Source: Rhodopseudomonas_A palustris_F (GTDB lineage Bacteria > Pseudomonadota > Alphaproteobacteria > Rhizobiales > Xanthobacteraceae). Taken from it: a DNA stretch of 64,000 nucleotides. The translations under genes were made by a program, and so were the position numbers. The stretch covers positions 2,356,001-2,420,000 of the forward strand of contig NC_007925.1 in NCBI RefSeq assembly GCF_000013745.1. The letters are read 5' to 3'. Of this stretch, positions 38,629-46,382 are shown in pieces (the stretch's first letter is position 1; each line of letters opens with the position of its first letter). The notes under the pieces are model-generated. The model was not told the DNA's origin, made no database searches, and worked only from the letters and a program-made list of their open reading frames with translations.

Positions 38629-38643
38629 AGTCAATCAGTCAAT
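38629..38643. promoter_or_regulatory. Direct repeat in the thiolase/TetR intergenic region
   Basis: AGTCAAT occurs twice, eight bases apart, in an AT-rich patch between the divergent thiolase and TetR genes. It may be part of the regulator's site or the promoters; no perfect palindrome was found. Confidence 0.35.
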
Positions 38644-38708
38644 TAAATGCTTGAGCTTCGCTGCGGCATCGGGTTATGTGCGCATCACGTTGTTGATTTG
38701 GAATTGGA

Positions 38709-39371
38709 ATGCCGCACCTCAGTACCAACGTTTCGCATCGGTTGCCCGCGAGCAAGAACACCACCGCCGATCGGCTGTTGGTGGCGGCGGGCGAGTTGAT
38801 GACCGAGCGCAATTCCATCGACGTGTCGCTGCACGACATCGCGGTGAAGGCCGGCGTCAACGCCGCGCTGGTAAAATATCACTTCGGCAACAAGGACGGC
38901 TTGATGCTGGCGCTGCTCGAGCGCGACGCCGTCACCGAGATGGCCAATCTGGAATATCTGCTGGCGCAGCCGATCTCGCCCGCCGCCAAGATGCGGCTGC
39001 ACATCGCCGGCATCATCAAGACCTATCACCAGTTTCCCTACATGAACCGGCTGATCCATTACATGCTGCACGAGAGCAGCGCCGAAGCCGCCGACGAAGT
39101 GTCGAAGTTCTTCGTCGGCCCGCTGCTCGACTTTCAGCGCCGGCTGTTGGCGCAAGGCGTCGCCGCCGGACAATTCCGCAACGTCGATCCGGTGCTGTTC
39201 TACACCAGCCTGGTCGGCGCCTGCGATCACCTGTTCTTCAGCCGGCATTCGATCACCCGCGCGACCGGCGTCGGCCCGATCACCGATCAGGTGTGCCGCG
39301 ACTACATCGTGCATATGGAGACGCTGATTCTCGACGGCCTGCTGGGGTCGCCTCGGGGCGCCGTCAGCTAG
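38709..39371 (+). CDS. TetR-family transcriptional regulator
   Basis: The 220-residue protein has an N-terminal HTH (ADRLLVAAGELMTERNSI...IAVKAGVNAALVKYHFGNK) and a TetR C-terminal ligand domain with FPYMNRLIHYMLHESS. It sits between divergent thiolase and ligase genes on one side and the SDR/acyl-CoA dehydrogenase genes on the other, so it is the likely local regulator, perhaps sensing an acyl-CoA. The start could be slightly downstream; ATG 38709 is the only upstream Met. Confidence 0.85.
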   Translation: MPHLSTNVSHRLPASKNTTADRLLVAAGELMTERNSIDVSLHDIAVKAGVNAALVKYHFGNKDGLMLALLERDAVTEMANLEYLLAQPISPAAKMRLHIAGIIKTYHQFPYMNRLIHYMLHESSAEAADEVSKFFVGPLLDFQRRLLAQGVAAGQFRNVDPVLFYTSLVGACDHLFFSRHSITRATGVGPITDQVCRDYIVHMETLILDGLLGSPRGAVS

Positions 39372-39390
39372 CCGCGCCGACTCCTCAACG

Positions 39391-40030
39391 ACAATAAGAA
39401 ACGCCCAAGGACAGACTTCAAACGACAAGCTTCAAGACAATAAGAAACGTCCAAGGACAACGCTGATAAGAAACCACGGAAACGCCCAAGGATAGAAATT
39501 CGAGCAGCAAGACTCAAACCAGAACAAAAACAAGACTGATACCAATCAACAAGAACACCATTCGGAAACGCCCAAGGACTTTTGTTTCGCGACGCGCTGA
39601 CCCCGACGCCAGATTGGGGGAGCGCCCAAGGAGCTCGCAACACCACGGCCAACAAGAAAACACGGAAACGCCCAAGGACCCAGGGAGACTTCGAAGCAGA
39701 CGTTGAAACGGTCGTTTCAGCAGACGCCAAACAGACTGCGGCAAGCAGCGATACGCGTGATCCCGGCTATCAGATCAGGACGCGCCCAAGGACGGAGCAG
39801 ACGACACACCAACAAAGATACGGAAACGCCCAAGGACTTGTCTTTCTGACAACCTGACTCACACTGCGATCAACGAAGTCGGGGCATTCAACGTCATCAG
39901 GGGGCAATCTTGATGACGCGGCTTGTTGCGACGCGGCAATCCAGGGCATCGCGCGATGCCTCTGGATTGCTACGCGTGTCGGGCGCCGCCTTGCAGCCGG
40001 TCTCGATGGACAAGTCGGAAACGCCCAAGA
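39391..40030 (+). repeat. Array of nine irregularly spaced CGCCCAAGGA motifs, no gene
   Basis: The consensus GGAAACGCCCAAGGAC recurs with its CCAAGG core starting at 39405, 39451, 39486, 39572, 39626, 39672, 39786, 39830 and (as CCAAGA) 40025. Spacings are 46, 35, 86, 54, 46, 114, 44 and 195 bases. The sequence between copies is A/C-rich and low in T, quite unlike the GC-rich neighbours, and shows no coding pattern; ORFs on the minus strand merely read the repeat (VLGRF, SPWAFP). Both neighbours are on the plus strand, so the array would be in the transcript leader of the SDR gene or an independent RNA. The class of element is unknown to me. Confidence 0.8.
39936..39970. repeat. Strong hairpin inside the motif array
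   Basis: GCAATCCAGGGCATCGC is followed directly by GCGATGCCTCTGGATTGC, giving a stem of about 17 bp with one bulged T and almost no loop in DNA terms. It lies between motif copies 8 and 9 and has no T-tract. Confidence 0.75.
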
Positions 40031-40090
40031 ATAGCTAAGAATAGCTAAGGGTAGCCAAGGCTAGCCAAGGGTAGCCAAGGGTAGGTAGGG
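40024..40090 (+). repeat. Period-10 tandem repeat before the SDR gene
   Basis: Starting from the ninth array motif, the decamers AATAGCTAAG (twice), GGTAGCCAAG, GCTAGCCAAG, GGTAGCCAAG and GGTAGGTAGG follow without gaps. They share the CCAAGG core of the larger array and end 26 bases before the SDR start codon. Confidence 0.85.
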
Positions 40091-40115
40091 ACAGATCGAG
40101 GAAAGGTTCGTTACG

Positions 40116-40874
40116 ATGCAGTTGAAAGACGTCTCCGTCCTGATCACCGGCGGCGGCTCTGGACTGGGGGCCGCGACCGCGCGGGCGATGGCCGCCAAGG
40201 GCGCCAAGGTCGCGGTGCTCGACATGAACAAGGACAATGCCGAGAAGGTCGCCGCCGAGATCGGCGGCACGGCTTGCGTCGGCGACGTCTCCGAAGAAGC
40301 CCAGGTGCAGGAAGCGATCGCCAAGGCCGAAGCCGCCCATGGCGTGATCCGGGTGCTGGTGAATTGCGCCGGCATCGGCAACGCGGCAAAGACCGTCGGC
40401 AAGAACGGCGCGCTGCCGCTCGATCAGTTCTCCCGCGTCATCAAGGTCAATCTGATCGGCTCGTTCAATTGCATTCGCCTGGTCGCCGAGCGGATGCAGA
40501 GCGCGCCGCCGATCGGCGAGGAGCGCGGCGTCGTCATCAGCACCGCGAGCGTGGCGGCGTTCGACGGCCAGATCGGGCAGGCGGCGTATTCCGCCTCCAA
40601 GGGCGGCATCGTCGGCATGACGCTGCCGGTGGCGCGCGATCTTGCCTCCTTGAACATCCGCGTCATGACGATCGCGCCCGGCCTGTTCCTGACGCCGCTG
40701 CTGCAGGGATTGCCGGAGGAGGCGCAGAAGAGCCTCGGCGCCCAGGTGCCGCATCCGGCGCGGCTCGGCGATCCTAGCGAATATGCCATGCTGGCCGTCC
40801 ACATCGTCGAGAACCCGATGCTGAACGGCGAGACCATCCGGCTCGACGGCGCGATCCGCATGGCGCCGCGCTAG
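40116..40874 (+). CDS. Short-chain dehydrogenase, 3-hydroxyacyl-CoA dehydrogenase type 2-like
   Basis: The 252-residue SDR has the NAD-binding VLITGGGSGLGAATARAMA, NCAGIGNA, and the catalytic Ser and YxxxK in STASVAAFDGQIGQAAYSASK. Lack of membrane segments and the LKDVSVLITGG start resemble the HSD10-like enzymes that oxidise 3-hydroxyacyl-CoAs. In this cluster it would provide the third beta-oxidation step. AAAGG lies upstream of the ATG. It follows the motif array directly. Confidence 0.87.
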   Translation: MQLKDVSVLITGGGSGLGAATARAMAAKGAKVAVLDMNKDNAEKVAAEIGGTACVGDVSEEAQVQEAIAKAEAAHGVIRVLVNCAGIGNAAKTVGKNGALPLDQFSRVIKVNLIGSFNCIRLVAERMQSAPPIGEERGVVISTASVAAFDGQIGQAAYSASKGGIVGMTLPVARDLASLNIRVMTIAPGLFLTPLLQGLPEEAQKSLGAQVPHPARLGDPSEYAMLAVHIVENPMLNGETIRLDGAIRMAPR

Positions 40875-40938
40875 CAGCGGCGATCCGGAGACGATGCGCC
40901 GCGCGGTGCGTGCGGCAAAAAAACATGGGACCAACGCC

Positions 40939-42066
40939 ATGAATTTCGATTTCTCCGACGAACAGAAGCAGTTGCGCGAGCAGGCGAGGCGCTTTCTCGC
41001 CGAGAAGTGCCCGCCGAAAGCGGTGCGCGAGGTGCTCGACGGCAAGGCGCCCTACGATCGCGCGCTGTGGCAGGGTTTTGCCGAGATGGGATTCCTCGGC
41101 GTGGCGATCCCCGAACAATATGGCGGCGCCGGCGCCGGCCAGCTCGAACTCTGCGTGCTCGCCGAAGAGGTCGGCCGCGCGCTGGCCCCGGTGCCGTTCT
41201 CCTCCACGGTGTACCTCGCCGCCGAAGCGCTGCTGATGGCGGGCTCCGAAGCGCAGAAAAAGAAATGGCTGCCGTTGATCGCCGCGGGCGACGCGATCGG
41301 TACGCTGGCGCTGTTCGAGGGCCGCGGCCAGCCGTCGCCGCGGGCGATCCAGCTCAGCGCGACCGACGGCATGCTCAGCGGTACAAAGTCGCCGGTCCCG
41401 GACGGCGCGATCGCCAATTTCGCCGTCGTCGCCGCGCGCACTGCAGCGAGCGGCCGCGACAGCGACATCGCGCTGTTTCTGGTGGATCTGTCCGCCGATG
41501 GCGTCGAGACGAAGGCGCTCGCCAATCTCGATCCGTCGCGCGGTCAGGCCGAGATTCGTTTCGCCAACGTCAAGGCCGAACCGCTCGGCGAAGCCTCTGA
41601 GGGCTGGAGCCTGGTCACCCGGCTGCTCGACCGCGCCGCGGTGCTGATCGGCTTCGAGCAGGTCGGCGGCGCCGACCGCGCGCTGGAGATGGGCCGCGAC
41701 TACGCGCTCGACCGCATCGCCTTCGGCCGCCCGATCGGCTCGTTCCAGGCGATCAAGCACATGCTCGCCGACATGTATGTCGCCGCGACTTTGGCGCGCT
41801 CGAATTGCTACTACGGCGCCTGGGCGCTGTCGACCAACGCCGCCGAATTGCCGGAGGCCGCGGCCGCGGCGCGGATCAGCGCCACGCAGGCCTATCAGCA
41901 TTGCGCCAAGAACAACATCCAGGTGCATGGCGGCATGGGCTTCACCTGGGAGTTCGACTGCCATCTGTACTATCGCCGCGCCAACGCGCTGGCGCTGGCG
42001 CTCGGCAGCCAATCCTATTGGGAAGACCAGCTGATCGAGCGGATGCGGCAGAAGAATGCGGCGTAA
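40939..42066 (+). CDS. Acyl-CoA dehydrogenase, smaller subunit type
   Basis: The 375-residue flavoprotein has the family order: N-terminal helical domain (MNFDFSDEQKQLREQARRFL), beta domain, and C-terminal helices with RIAFGRPIGSFQAIKHMLAD and VHGGMGFTWEFDCHLYYRRA. Its central part is short and divergent. Such proteins often pair with a second dehydrogenase as an alpha2-beta2 complex; the next gene encodes a 413-residue one. A start at 40894 is less likely because its leader is arginine-rich. Confidence 0.88.
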   Translation: MNFDFSDEQKQLREQARRFLAEKCPPKAVREVLDGKAPYDRALWQGFAEMGFLGVAIPEQYGGAGAGQLELCVLAEEVGRALAPVPFSSTVYLAAEALLMAGSEAQKKKWLPLIAAGDAIGTLALFEGRGQPSPRAIQLSATDGMLSGTKSPVPDGAIANFAVVAARTAASGRDSDIALFLVDLSADGVETKALANLDPSRGQAEIRFANVKAEPLGEASEGWSLVTRLLDRAAVLIGFEQVGGADRALEMGRDYALDRIAFGRPIGSFQAIKHMLADMYVAATLARSNCYYGAWALSTNAAELPEAAAAARISATQAYQHCAKNNIQVHGGMGFTWEFDCHLYYRRANALALALGSQSYWEDQLIERMRQKNAA

Positions 42067-42071
42067 CGCGC

Positions 42072-42198
42072 GTGTCCCGGACGCGGCGCAGCGCGAAGCG
42101 CTGCTCCGCAGAGCCGGGACCGTAACGAGGGCAGCATCTGGTACGGTCCCGGGTCAGCGGCGCGGCGTGAAGATCGCCGCACCGCGGCCGGGACACGC
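42072..42198. repeat. Dispersed palindromic repeat, family A, copy 3
   Basis: GTGTCCCGGACGCGGCGCAG at the left and CGGCCGGGACAC at the right enclose GAGCCGGGACCGTAACG and GGTACGGTCCCGGGTC. It fills the space between the two acyl-CoA dehydrogenase genes. Confidence 0.65.
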
Positions 42199-42216
42199 GG
42201 AGCGAGAGTGAGGGCC

Positions 42217-43458
42217 ATGAACTTCGACGACACCCCGCAAGAAGCCGCGTTTCGCGCCGAGGCGAAGGCCTGGATCGCCGCCAACGCGCCGACGCAATAC
42301 GAAGCGCAATTGCGCAAAGCCTCGCTCGGCCGGCTGGTGCTCGACGGCACCACCGCGCTGGAGGTCGCCAAGGCCTGGCAGAAGAAAAAAGCCGAGGCCG
42401 GCTGGGCCTGCCTGCATTGGCCGAAGGAGTGCGGCGGTCGCGGCGCCACGCCGATCGAGCGGGTGATCTGGCAGCAGGAGGAGGGCGCCTTCGGCAAGCT
42501 CAGCTTCCTGTTCATCATCGGCCATGGCATGTGCGGCCCGACCATGATGGCCTACGCCTCGGAGGAGCAGAAGCGGCACTATCTGCCGGCCTTGGCCTCC
42601 GGCGAACAGATCTGGTGCCAGCTGTTTTCCGAGCCGGCCGGCGGCTCCGACGTCGCCGGTCTGCGCACCCGCGCCGAGCGCGACGGCTCCGACTGGATCA
42701 TCAACGGCCAGAAGATCTGGACCTCGGGCGCGCATTACTCGGATTACGGCATCCTGATCACCCGCACCGATCCCAGCGTGCCCAAGCACAAGGGGCTCAC
42801 CATGTTCTTCCTCGACATGAAAAGCCAAGGCGTCGAGGTGCGGCCGATCAAGCAGGCCAACGGCCAGTCGGAGTTCAACGAGGTGTATTTCACCGACGTG
42901 CGGATTCCCGACGCGCAGCGGCTGGGCGCGGTCAACGACGGCTGGACCGTGTCGCTGACCACGCTGATGAACGAGCGGCTGTCGATCGGCGCGCAGATCA
43001 CCACCGGCGTTCCTGAATTGTTCGACTACTGCAACGGCCTGATGCTGGACGATGGCCCGGCGATCGACGACCGTGCGGTGCGCGCCAAACTGGCGAACTG
43101 GGCGGTGAAGGCGTCGGGGCTGAAATACACCAGCCTGCGGGCGATCTCGGCGCTGTCCAAGGGCGAGCGGCCGGGGCCGGAGAATTCGATCGGCAAATTG
43201 GTCGCCGCCTCGATGATCCAGGAAGTCGCGATGTATGCGCTGGACCTGCAGGGCGCCGCCGGCGTGCTCTCCGGGCCGGAAGCCGACGCCGCGGGAAAAT
43301 TCCAGGCGATGCTGCTGCGCGCGCCGGGCACCCGCGTCGAAGGCGGCACCGACGAGATCATGCGCAACATCATCGCCGAGCGGGTGCTCGGGCTGCCCGG
43401 CGACATCCGCGTCGACAAAGACGTGCCGTTCAACCAAATTCCCACGCGAGGGCGCTAG
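42217..43458 (+). CDS. Acyl-CoA dehydrogenase, larger subunit type
   Basis: The 413-residue flavoenzyme has the FAD/substrate beta-domain motif CQLFSEPAGGSDVAGLRTRA and TSGAHYSDYGILITRTD. Near the C-terminus is TRVEGGTDEIMRNIIAERVLG. The latter and the GPTMMAYASEEQKRHYLPA segment are standard for the family. It probably works with the 375-residue dehydrogenase in the preceding gene. ATG 42217 (after a GAGAGTGAGGG leader) is preferred to GTG 42208, three codons earlier. Confidence 0.9.
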   Translation: MNFDDTPQEAAFRAEAKAWIAANAPTQYEAQLRKASLGRLVLDGTTALEVAKAWQKKKAEAGWACLHWPKECGGRGATPIERVIWQQEEGAFGKLSFLFIIGHGMCGPTMMAYASEEQKRHYLPALASGEQIWCQLFSEPAGGSDVAGLRTRAERDGSDWIINGQKIWTSGAHYSDYGILITRTDPSVPKHKGLTMFFLDMKSQGVEVRPIKQANGQSEFNEVYFTDVRIPDAQRLGAVNDGWTVSLTTLMNERLSIGAQITTGVPELFDYCNGLMLDDGPAIDDRAVRAKLANWAVKASGLKYTSLRAISALSKGERPGPENSIGKLVAASMIQEVAMYALDLQGAAGVLSGPEADAAGKFQAMLLRAPGTRVEGGTDEIMRNIIAERVLGLPGDIRVDKDVPFNQIPTRGR

Positions 43459-43480
43459 AGTTCAGGTATGCCTCTCGAGC

Positions 43481-43619
43481 CGTCACCCTGAGGTGCTCGC
43501 CGTCTTCGGCGAGCCTCGAAGGGCGACGGCGTCGCGGCGCGGGCTTCGCAGAACAGCATCCTTCGAGGCTCGCCCCGTCAGCGCTTAGCGCTGCCGGGCC
43601 GAGCACCTCAGGATGACGC
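43481..43619. repeat. Dispersed palindromic repeat, family B, copy 4
   Basis: CGTCACCCTGAGGTGCTCGC at the left is mirrored by GAGCACCTCAGGATGACG at the right, with CGAGCCTCGAAGG...CCTTCGAGGCTCG inside. It lies just upstream of the nitroreductase gene. Confidence 0.75.
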
Positions 43620-43640
43620 CGAGAATTGGAGAGATTGCGC

Positions 43641-44336
43641 ATGACGTCCACTATCGCCGACACCGCCCCGATCGACGTGCTGGAATCCTTGCTGGCGCAG
43701 CGCTATTCGTGCCGCGCCTACAAGACGGACCAAGTGCCGCGCGAGATCATCGAGCGGATTCTCGGCGCCGCGCAGCGCACCGCGTCGTGGTGCAACAGCC
43801 AGCCCTGGCAGGTGGTGATCACCTGCGGCGAGGAAACCGAGAAATTCCGCGACGCGCTGTATCCGGTGGCGGCGTCCGGGGCGGCGTCGAGCAGCGACTT
43901 TGAATTTCCGCGGGAATATCGCGGGGTCTATCGGCAGCGCCGCCGCGAGAGCGGCTTCCAGCTCTACAACACGATCGGCATTCCGAGGGGCGACAGGCTG
44001 GCCTACGCCCAACAGGCGCTGGAGAATTTCCGGTTGTTCGGCGCGCCGCACGTCGCCATCGTCACCACCGACGAGGCGCTGGGCGTCTATGGCGCGGTGG
44101 ATTGCGGCGGCTATGTCGGCAATTTCATGCTGGCGGCGCAGGCGCTCGGCATCGCCACCGTGCCGCAGGCCGCATTGGCGTTTCACTCGGCGGTGGTGCG
44201 CCAGCATTTCGGGCTCGGCGAGGATCGCCGCGTGGTGTGCGGCATCTCGTTTGGATTTGCCGACACCGCGCACAAGATCAACTCCTACCGCACCAGCCGG
44301 GCGCCGATCAGCGAGGTGGCGACCTTCGTGGGGTGA
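43641..44336 (+). CDS. Nitroreductase-family FMN oxidoreductase
   Basis: The 231-residue protein has the FMN-binding QRYSCRAYKTDQVPREIIE, TASWCNSQPWQVVIT and GGYVGNFMLAAQALGIAT segments of nitroreductases. This family reduces nitro compounds, quinones or flavins with NAD(P)H; the exact substrate is unknown. GGAGAG lies 10 bases before the ATG (43641), and a TTG further upstream is rejected. The gene ends eight bases before the stop of the convergent AraC gene. Confidence 0.85.
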   Translation: MTSTIADTAPIDVLESLLAQRYSCRAYKTDQVPREIIERILGAAQRTASWCNSQPWQVVITCGEETEKFRDALYPVAASGAASSSDFEFPREYRGVYRQRRRESGFQLYNTIGIPRGDRLAYAQQALENFRLFGAPHVAIVTTDEALGVYGAVDCGGYVGNFMLAAQALGIATVPQAALAFHSAVVRQHFGLGEDRRVVCGISFGFADTAHKINSYRTSRAPISEVATFVG

Positions 44337-44344
44337 TCGCGACG

Positions 44345-45187
44345 TCAGCGGGCGGGTTGCTTGGGATCTTGATCCGCTGCGGCCGGGCTGCCGCGCAGCC
44401 GCGCCATGTAGCGGCCGGGCGAACTGCCGAGCGTCTTGCGAAACATCGTGACGAAGCTCGCCGCACTCTCATAGCCGAGCTCGACCGCAAGGCGTTGGAT
44501 CGGCGCGCCCTCGGCCATCCGCTGCAGCGCCAGCATGATCGTCAGTTGCTGGCGCCAGCGGCCGAAGCTCATGCCGGTCTCGCGCGCCAAGAGCCGGGCG
44601 AGCGTGCGTTCGCTCAGTCCGGCGCGTTTCGCCCAGCTCGCCATGGTGCCGCGATCGGTGGGGTCGGCCATCATCAGCTCGACGATCCGCCGCAGCCGAA
44701 CGTCGGCCGGCATCGGCAGGTACAGACGCTGCACCGAGGCCGTCGCGACCTCGTCGAGCAGCAGCGTGAACAGGTGGGATTCCGCGCCGCCTTCGGGATA
44801 CAGCAGCGGAAATCCGGCGGCGCGGACCAGAAGTTCGCGCAGCAACGGCGTCACCGACATCGTGCAGCAGCTTGCGGGCATGCCGAGCGTCAAGGCCGGC
44901 TCGACGAAAATGTCGTAACCCTCGATCGTCCCCGTGGCCCTGATGGCGTGCAGCGCCCCGCCGGGAATCCAGATCGCGTGCTGCGGCGGCACCAGCCACA
45001 GCCCGCTCTGCGCTTCGCAGGTGAGCACGCCGCGCAAGCTCAGCAGCAATTGCGCCTTGCGATGCCGATGCGGAGCAAGCTCCAGGCCGGGACCCGCCAA
45101 GGTCACGCCGAACGCCACCACCGGCCGGGGGATGTCGTCGGGGTCGGACCATTCGGCCGGATCAGGCGGCTCCTTCAGAATCGGCAC
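44345..45187 (-). CDS. AraC-family transcriptional regulator
   Basis: The 280-residue protein has an N-terminal cupin-like sensor (LAPHRHRKAQLLLSLRGVLT, AIWIPGGALHAIRATG) and a C-terminal double HTH (MASWAKRAGLSERTLARLLA...LAVELGYESAASFVTMFRK). The last segment ends SPGRYMARLRG. The best start is a GTG (VPILKEP), since no ATG lies in frame upstream. It is divergent from the 337-residue FMN-binding protein gene, and a short palindrome lies between them, so it probably regulates that gene. Confidence 0.82.
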   Translation of the reverse strand: MPILKEPPDPAEWSDPDDIPRPVVAFGVTLAGPGLELAPHRHRKAQLLLSLRGVLTCEAQSGLWLVPPQHAIWIPGGALHAIRATGTIEGYDIFVEPALTLGMPASCCTMSVTPLLRELLVRAAGFPLLYPEGGAESHLFTLLLDEVATASVQRLYLPMPADVRLRRIVELMMADPTDRGTMASWAKRAGLSERTLARLLARETGMSFGRWRQQLTIMLALQRMAEGAPIQRLAVELGYESAASFVTMFRKTLGSSPGRYMARLRGSPAAADQDPKQPAR

Positions 45188-45231
45188 GCTGGTTCTCGTC
45201 CAAGGCTCATTGGCAGGATTTCGAAATAATA

Positions 45232-45245
45232 TGGCATATTTGCCA
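45232..45245. promoter_or_regulatory. Short palindrome between the AraC and FMN-binding genes
   Basis: TGGCA-TATT-TGCCA is a perfect inverted repeat in an AT-rich patch of the divergent promoter region; a related TTGGCAGG lies at 45210-45217. It is a candidate operator. Confidence 0.4.
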
Positions 45246-45328
45246 GATGTAGCCAATCCCACGGGCGCATAGGTATGTCGCTGCCCCGGGCCGCGGTTCG
45301 TGAGGCCCTCTCGCAAGCGGAGACTGCA

Positions 45329-46342
45329 ATGAATGACACCATCGGTTCGGTCGCCGAACTGGAAGCCATCGTCGGCAAGACGCCGCAGATGATGAACCTC
45401 AAGGTGATCGATCACCTCGATGCCGGTGCGTTGCGCTGGATCGCGGCCTCGCCGCTGATGTTCGCCGGATTCGCGCAAGGCGGCGCGATGGCGCTGACGC
45501 TCGGCGGCGGCGAGCCGGGTTTTGCCGGCGGCGACGCGCATCGGCTGCGGTTGCCGCTCGATCGGCTCGACGATCCGGCGCTGGCGCGGCCGGGGCTGGG
45601 CTTCGGCTCGCTGTTCCTGCTGCCCGGGACCGTCGAGATGTTGCGCATCAACGGCACCGTCGCGGCAGTGGATGAGCATGAGGTCAGCATTGCGGTGGAG
45701 CAATGCTACGGCCATTGCGGCAAGGCGCTGCTGCGTTCGGAGTTCTGGGCGGCGATGCCGCAGGTCGCAGCGCCGCAGGATGTCGCCAGCTTCGTTGCCG
45801 ATAGCCGGCTGATGGCGCTGGCGAGCAGCGACGCGCAGGGCCACGCCGATCTCAGCCCGAAGGGCGATCCCGCCGGCGGCCTGCTGCGGCTTGAGGACGA
45901 CACCGCCTGGTTCGCGGATCGACCGGGCAACCGCCGTACCGACAGCTTCCGCAACATTCTCGTCCAGCCGCGCGTCGCCGCGGCGCTGCTGATCCCCGGC
46001 TCGAGCTACGTCGTCCACTTGTCAGGCCGCGCCCGGATCAGCTCTGACGCGGCAAGGCGCGCCGCGTTCGCCGTGCAGGACAAGACGCCGGCGCTGGTCG
46101 CTGCGATCGACGATTTGACGATTGAGCTCCGCGACAGTGCTGCGCTGCGGCGCGCCAGGCTGTGGCCGCTGCAGCCGCCGACCCACGGCATCGAAGCGGC
46201 GAAGCTGTTCGTCGAACATATCAAGCTGAACCGCGACAGCGGCTTCGCCGCTCGGCTGACCGGCGCCGCGCTGTCGGTGCCCGGGGTGTCCGGGTTGCTG
46301 AAGACGGCGTTGGACAAGGAATACAAGAACAACCTGTACTAA
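45329..46342 (+). CDS. Pyridoxamine-phosphate-oxidase-like FMN-binding protein
   Basis: The 337-residue protein has a C-terminal split-barrel domain (residues ~160-290). It includes ASFVADSRLMALASSDAQGH, DLSPKGDPAGGLLRLEDD and RRTDSFRNILVQPRVAAALL, which fit PNPOx-like flavoproteins. The N-terminal half is a second, less recognisable domain with many Gly/Ala. The reaction is unknown. GGAG is seven bases before ATG 45329. It faces the AraC gene and converges with the crotonase gene. Confidence 0.75.
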   Translation: MNDTIGSVAELEAIVGKTPQMMNLKVIDHLDAGALRWIAASPLMFAGFAQGGAMALTLGGGEPGFAGGDAHRLRLPLDRLDDPALARPGLGFGSLFLLPGTVEMLRINGTVAAVDEHEVSIAVEQCYGHCGKALLRSEFWAAMPQVAAPQDVASFVADSRLMALASSDAQGHADLSPKGDPAGGLLRLEDDTAWFADRPGNRRTDSFRNILVQPRVAAALLIPGSSYVVHLSGRARISSDAARRAAFAVQDKTPALVAAIDDLTIELRDSAALRRARLWPLQPPTHGIEAAKLFVEHIKLNRDSGFAARLTGAALSVPGVSGLLKTALDKEYKNNLY

Positions 46343-46345
46343 CGC

Positions 46346-46369
46346 GCCGCGGAGAAACGGCGCCGCGGC
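46346..46369. terminator. Hairpin in the convergent gap
   Basis: GCCGCGG and CCGCGGC pair around a ten-base loop in the 40-base space between the convergent FMN-binding and crotonase genes; without a T-tract. Confidence 0.35.
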
Positions 46370-46382
46370 CCGGCAGCCGCGC

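Noticed and set aside
39368..39730. Minus-strand protein with repeated VLGRF and SPWAFP motifs
   Set aside because: The repeated peptide simply reads the DNA repeat in two frames, has no ribosome binding site, and the sequence between repeats has no coding bias.
39391..40030. CRISPR array
   Set aside because: The repeated unit is only about 10-16 bases, copies vary, and spacing ranges from 35 to 195 bases; no cas genes are nearby.
44469..45152. 227-residue minus-strand ORF overlapping the AraC gene
   Set aside because: It is an Arg/Ala-rich shadow frame of the AraC-type regulator, which has both HTH motifs.
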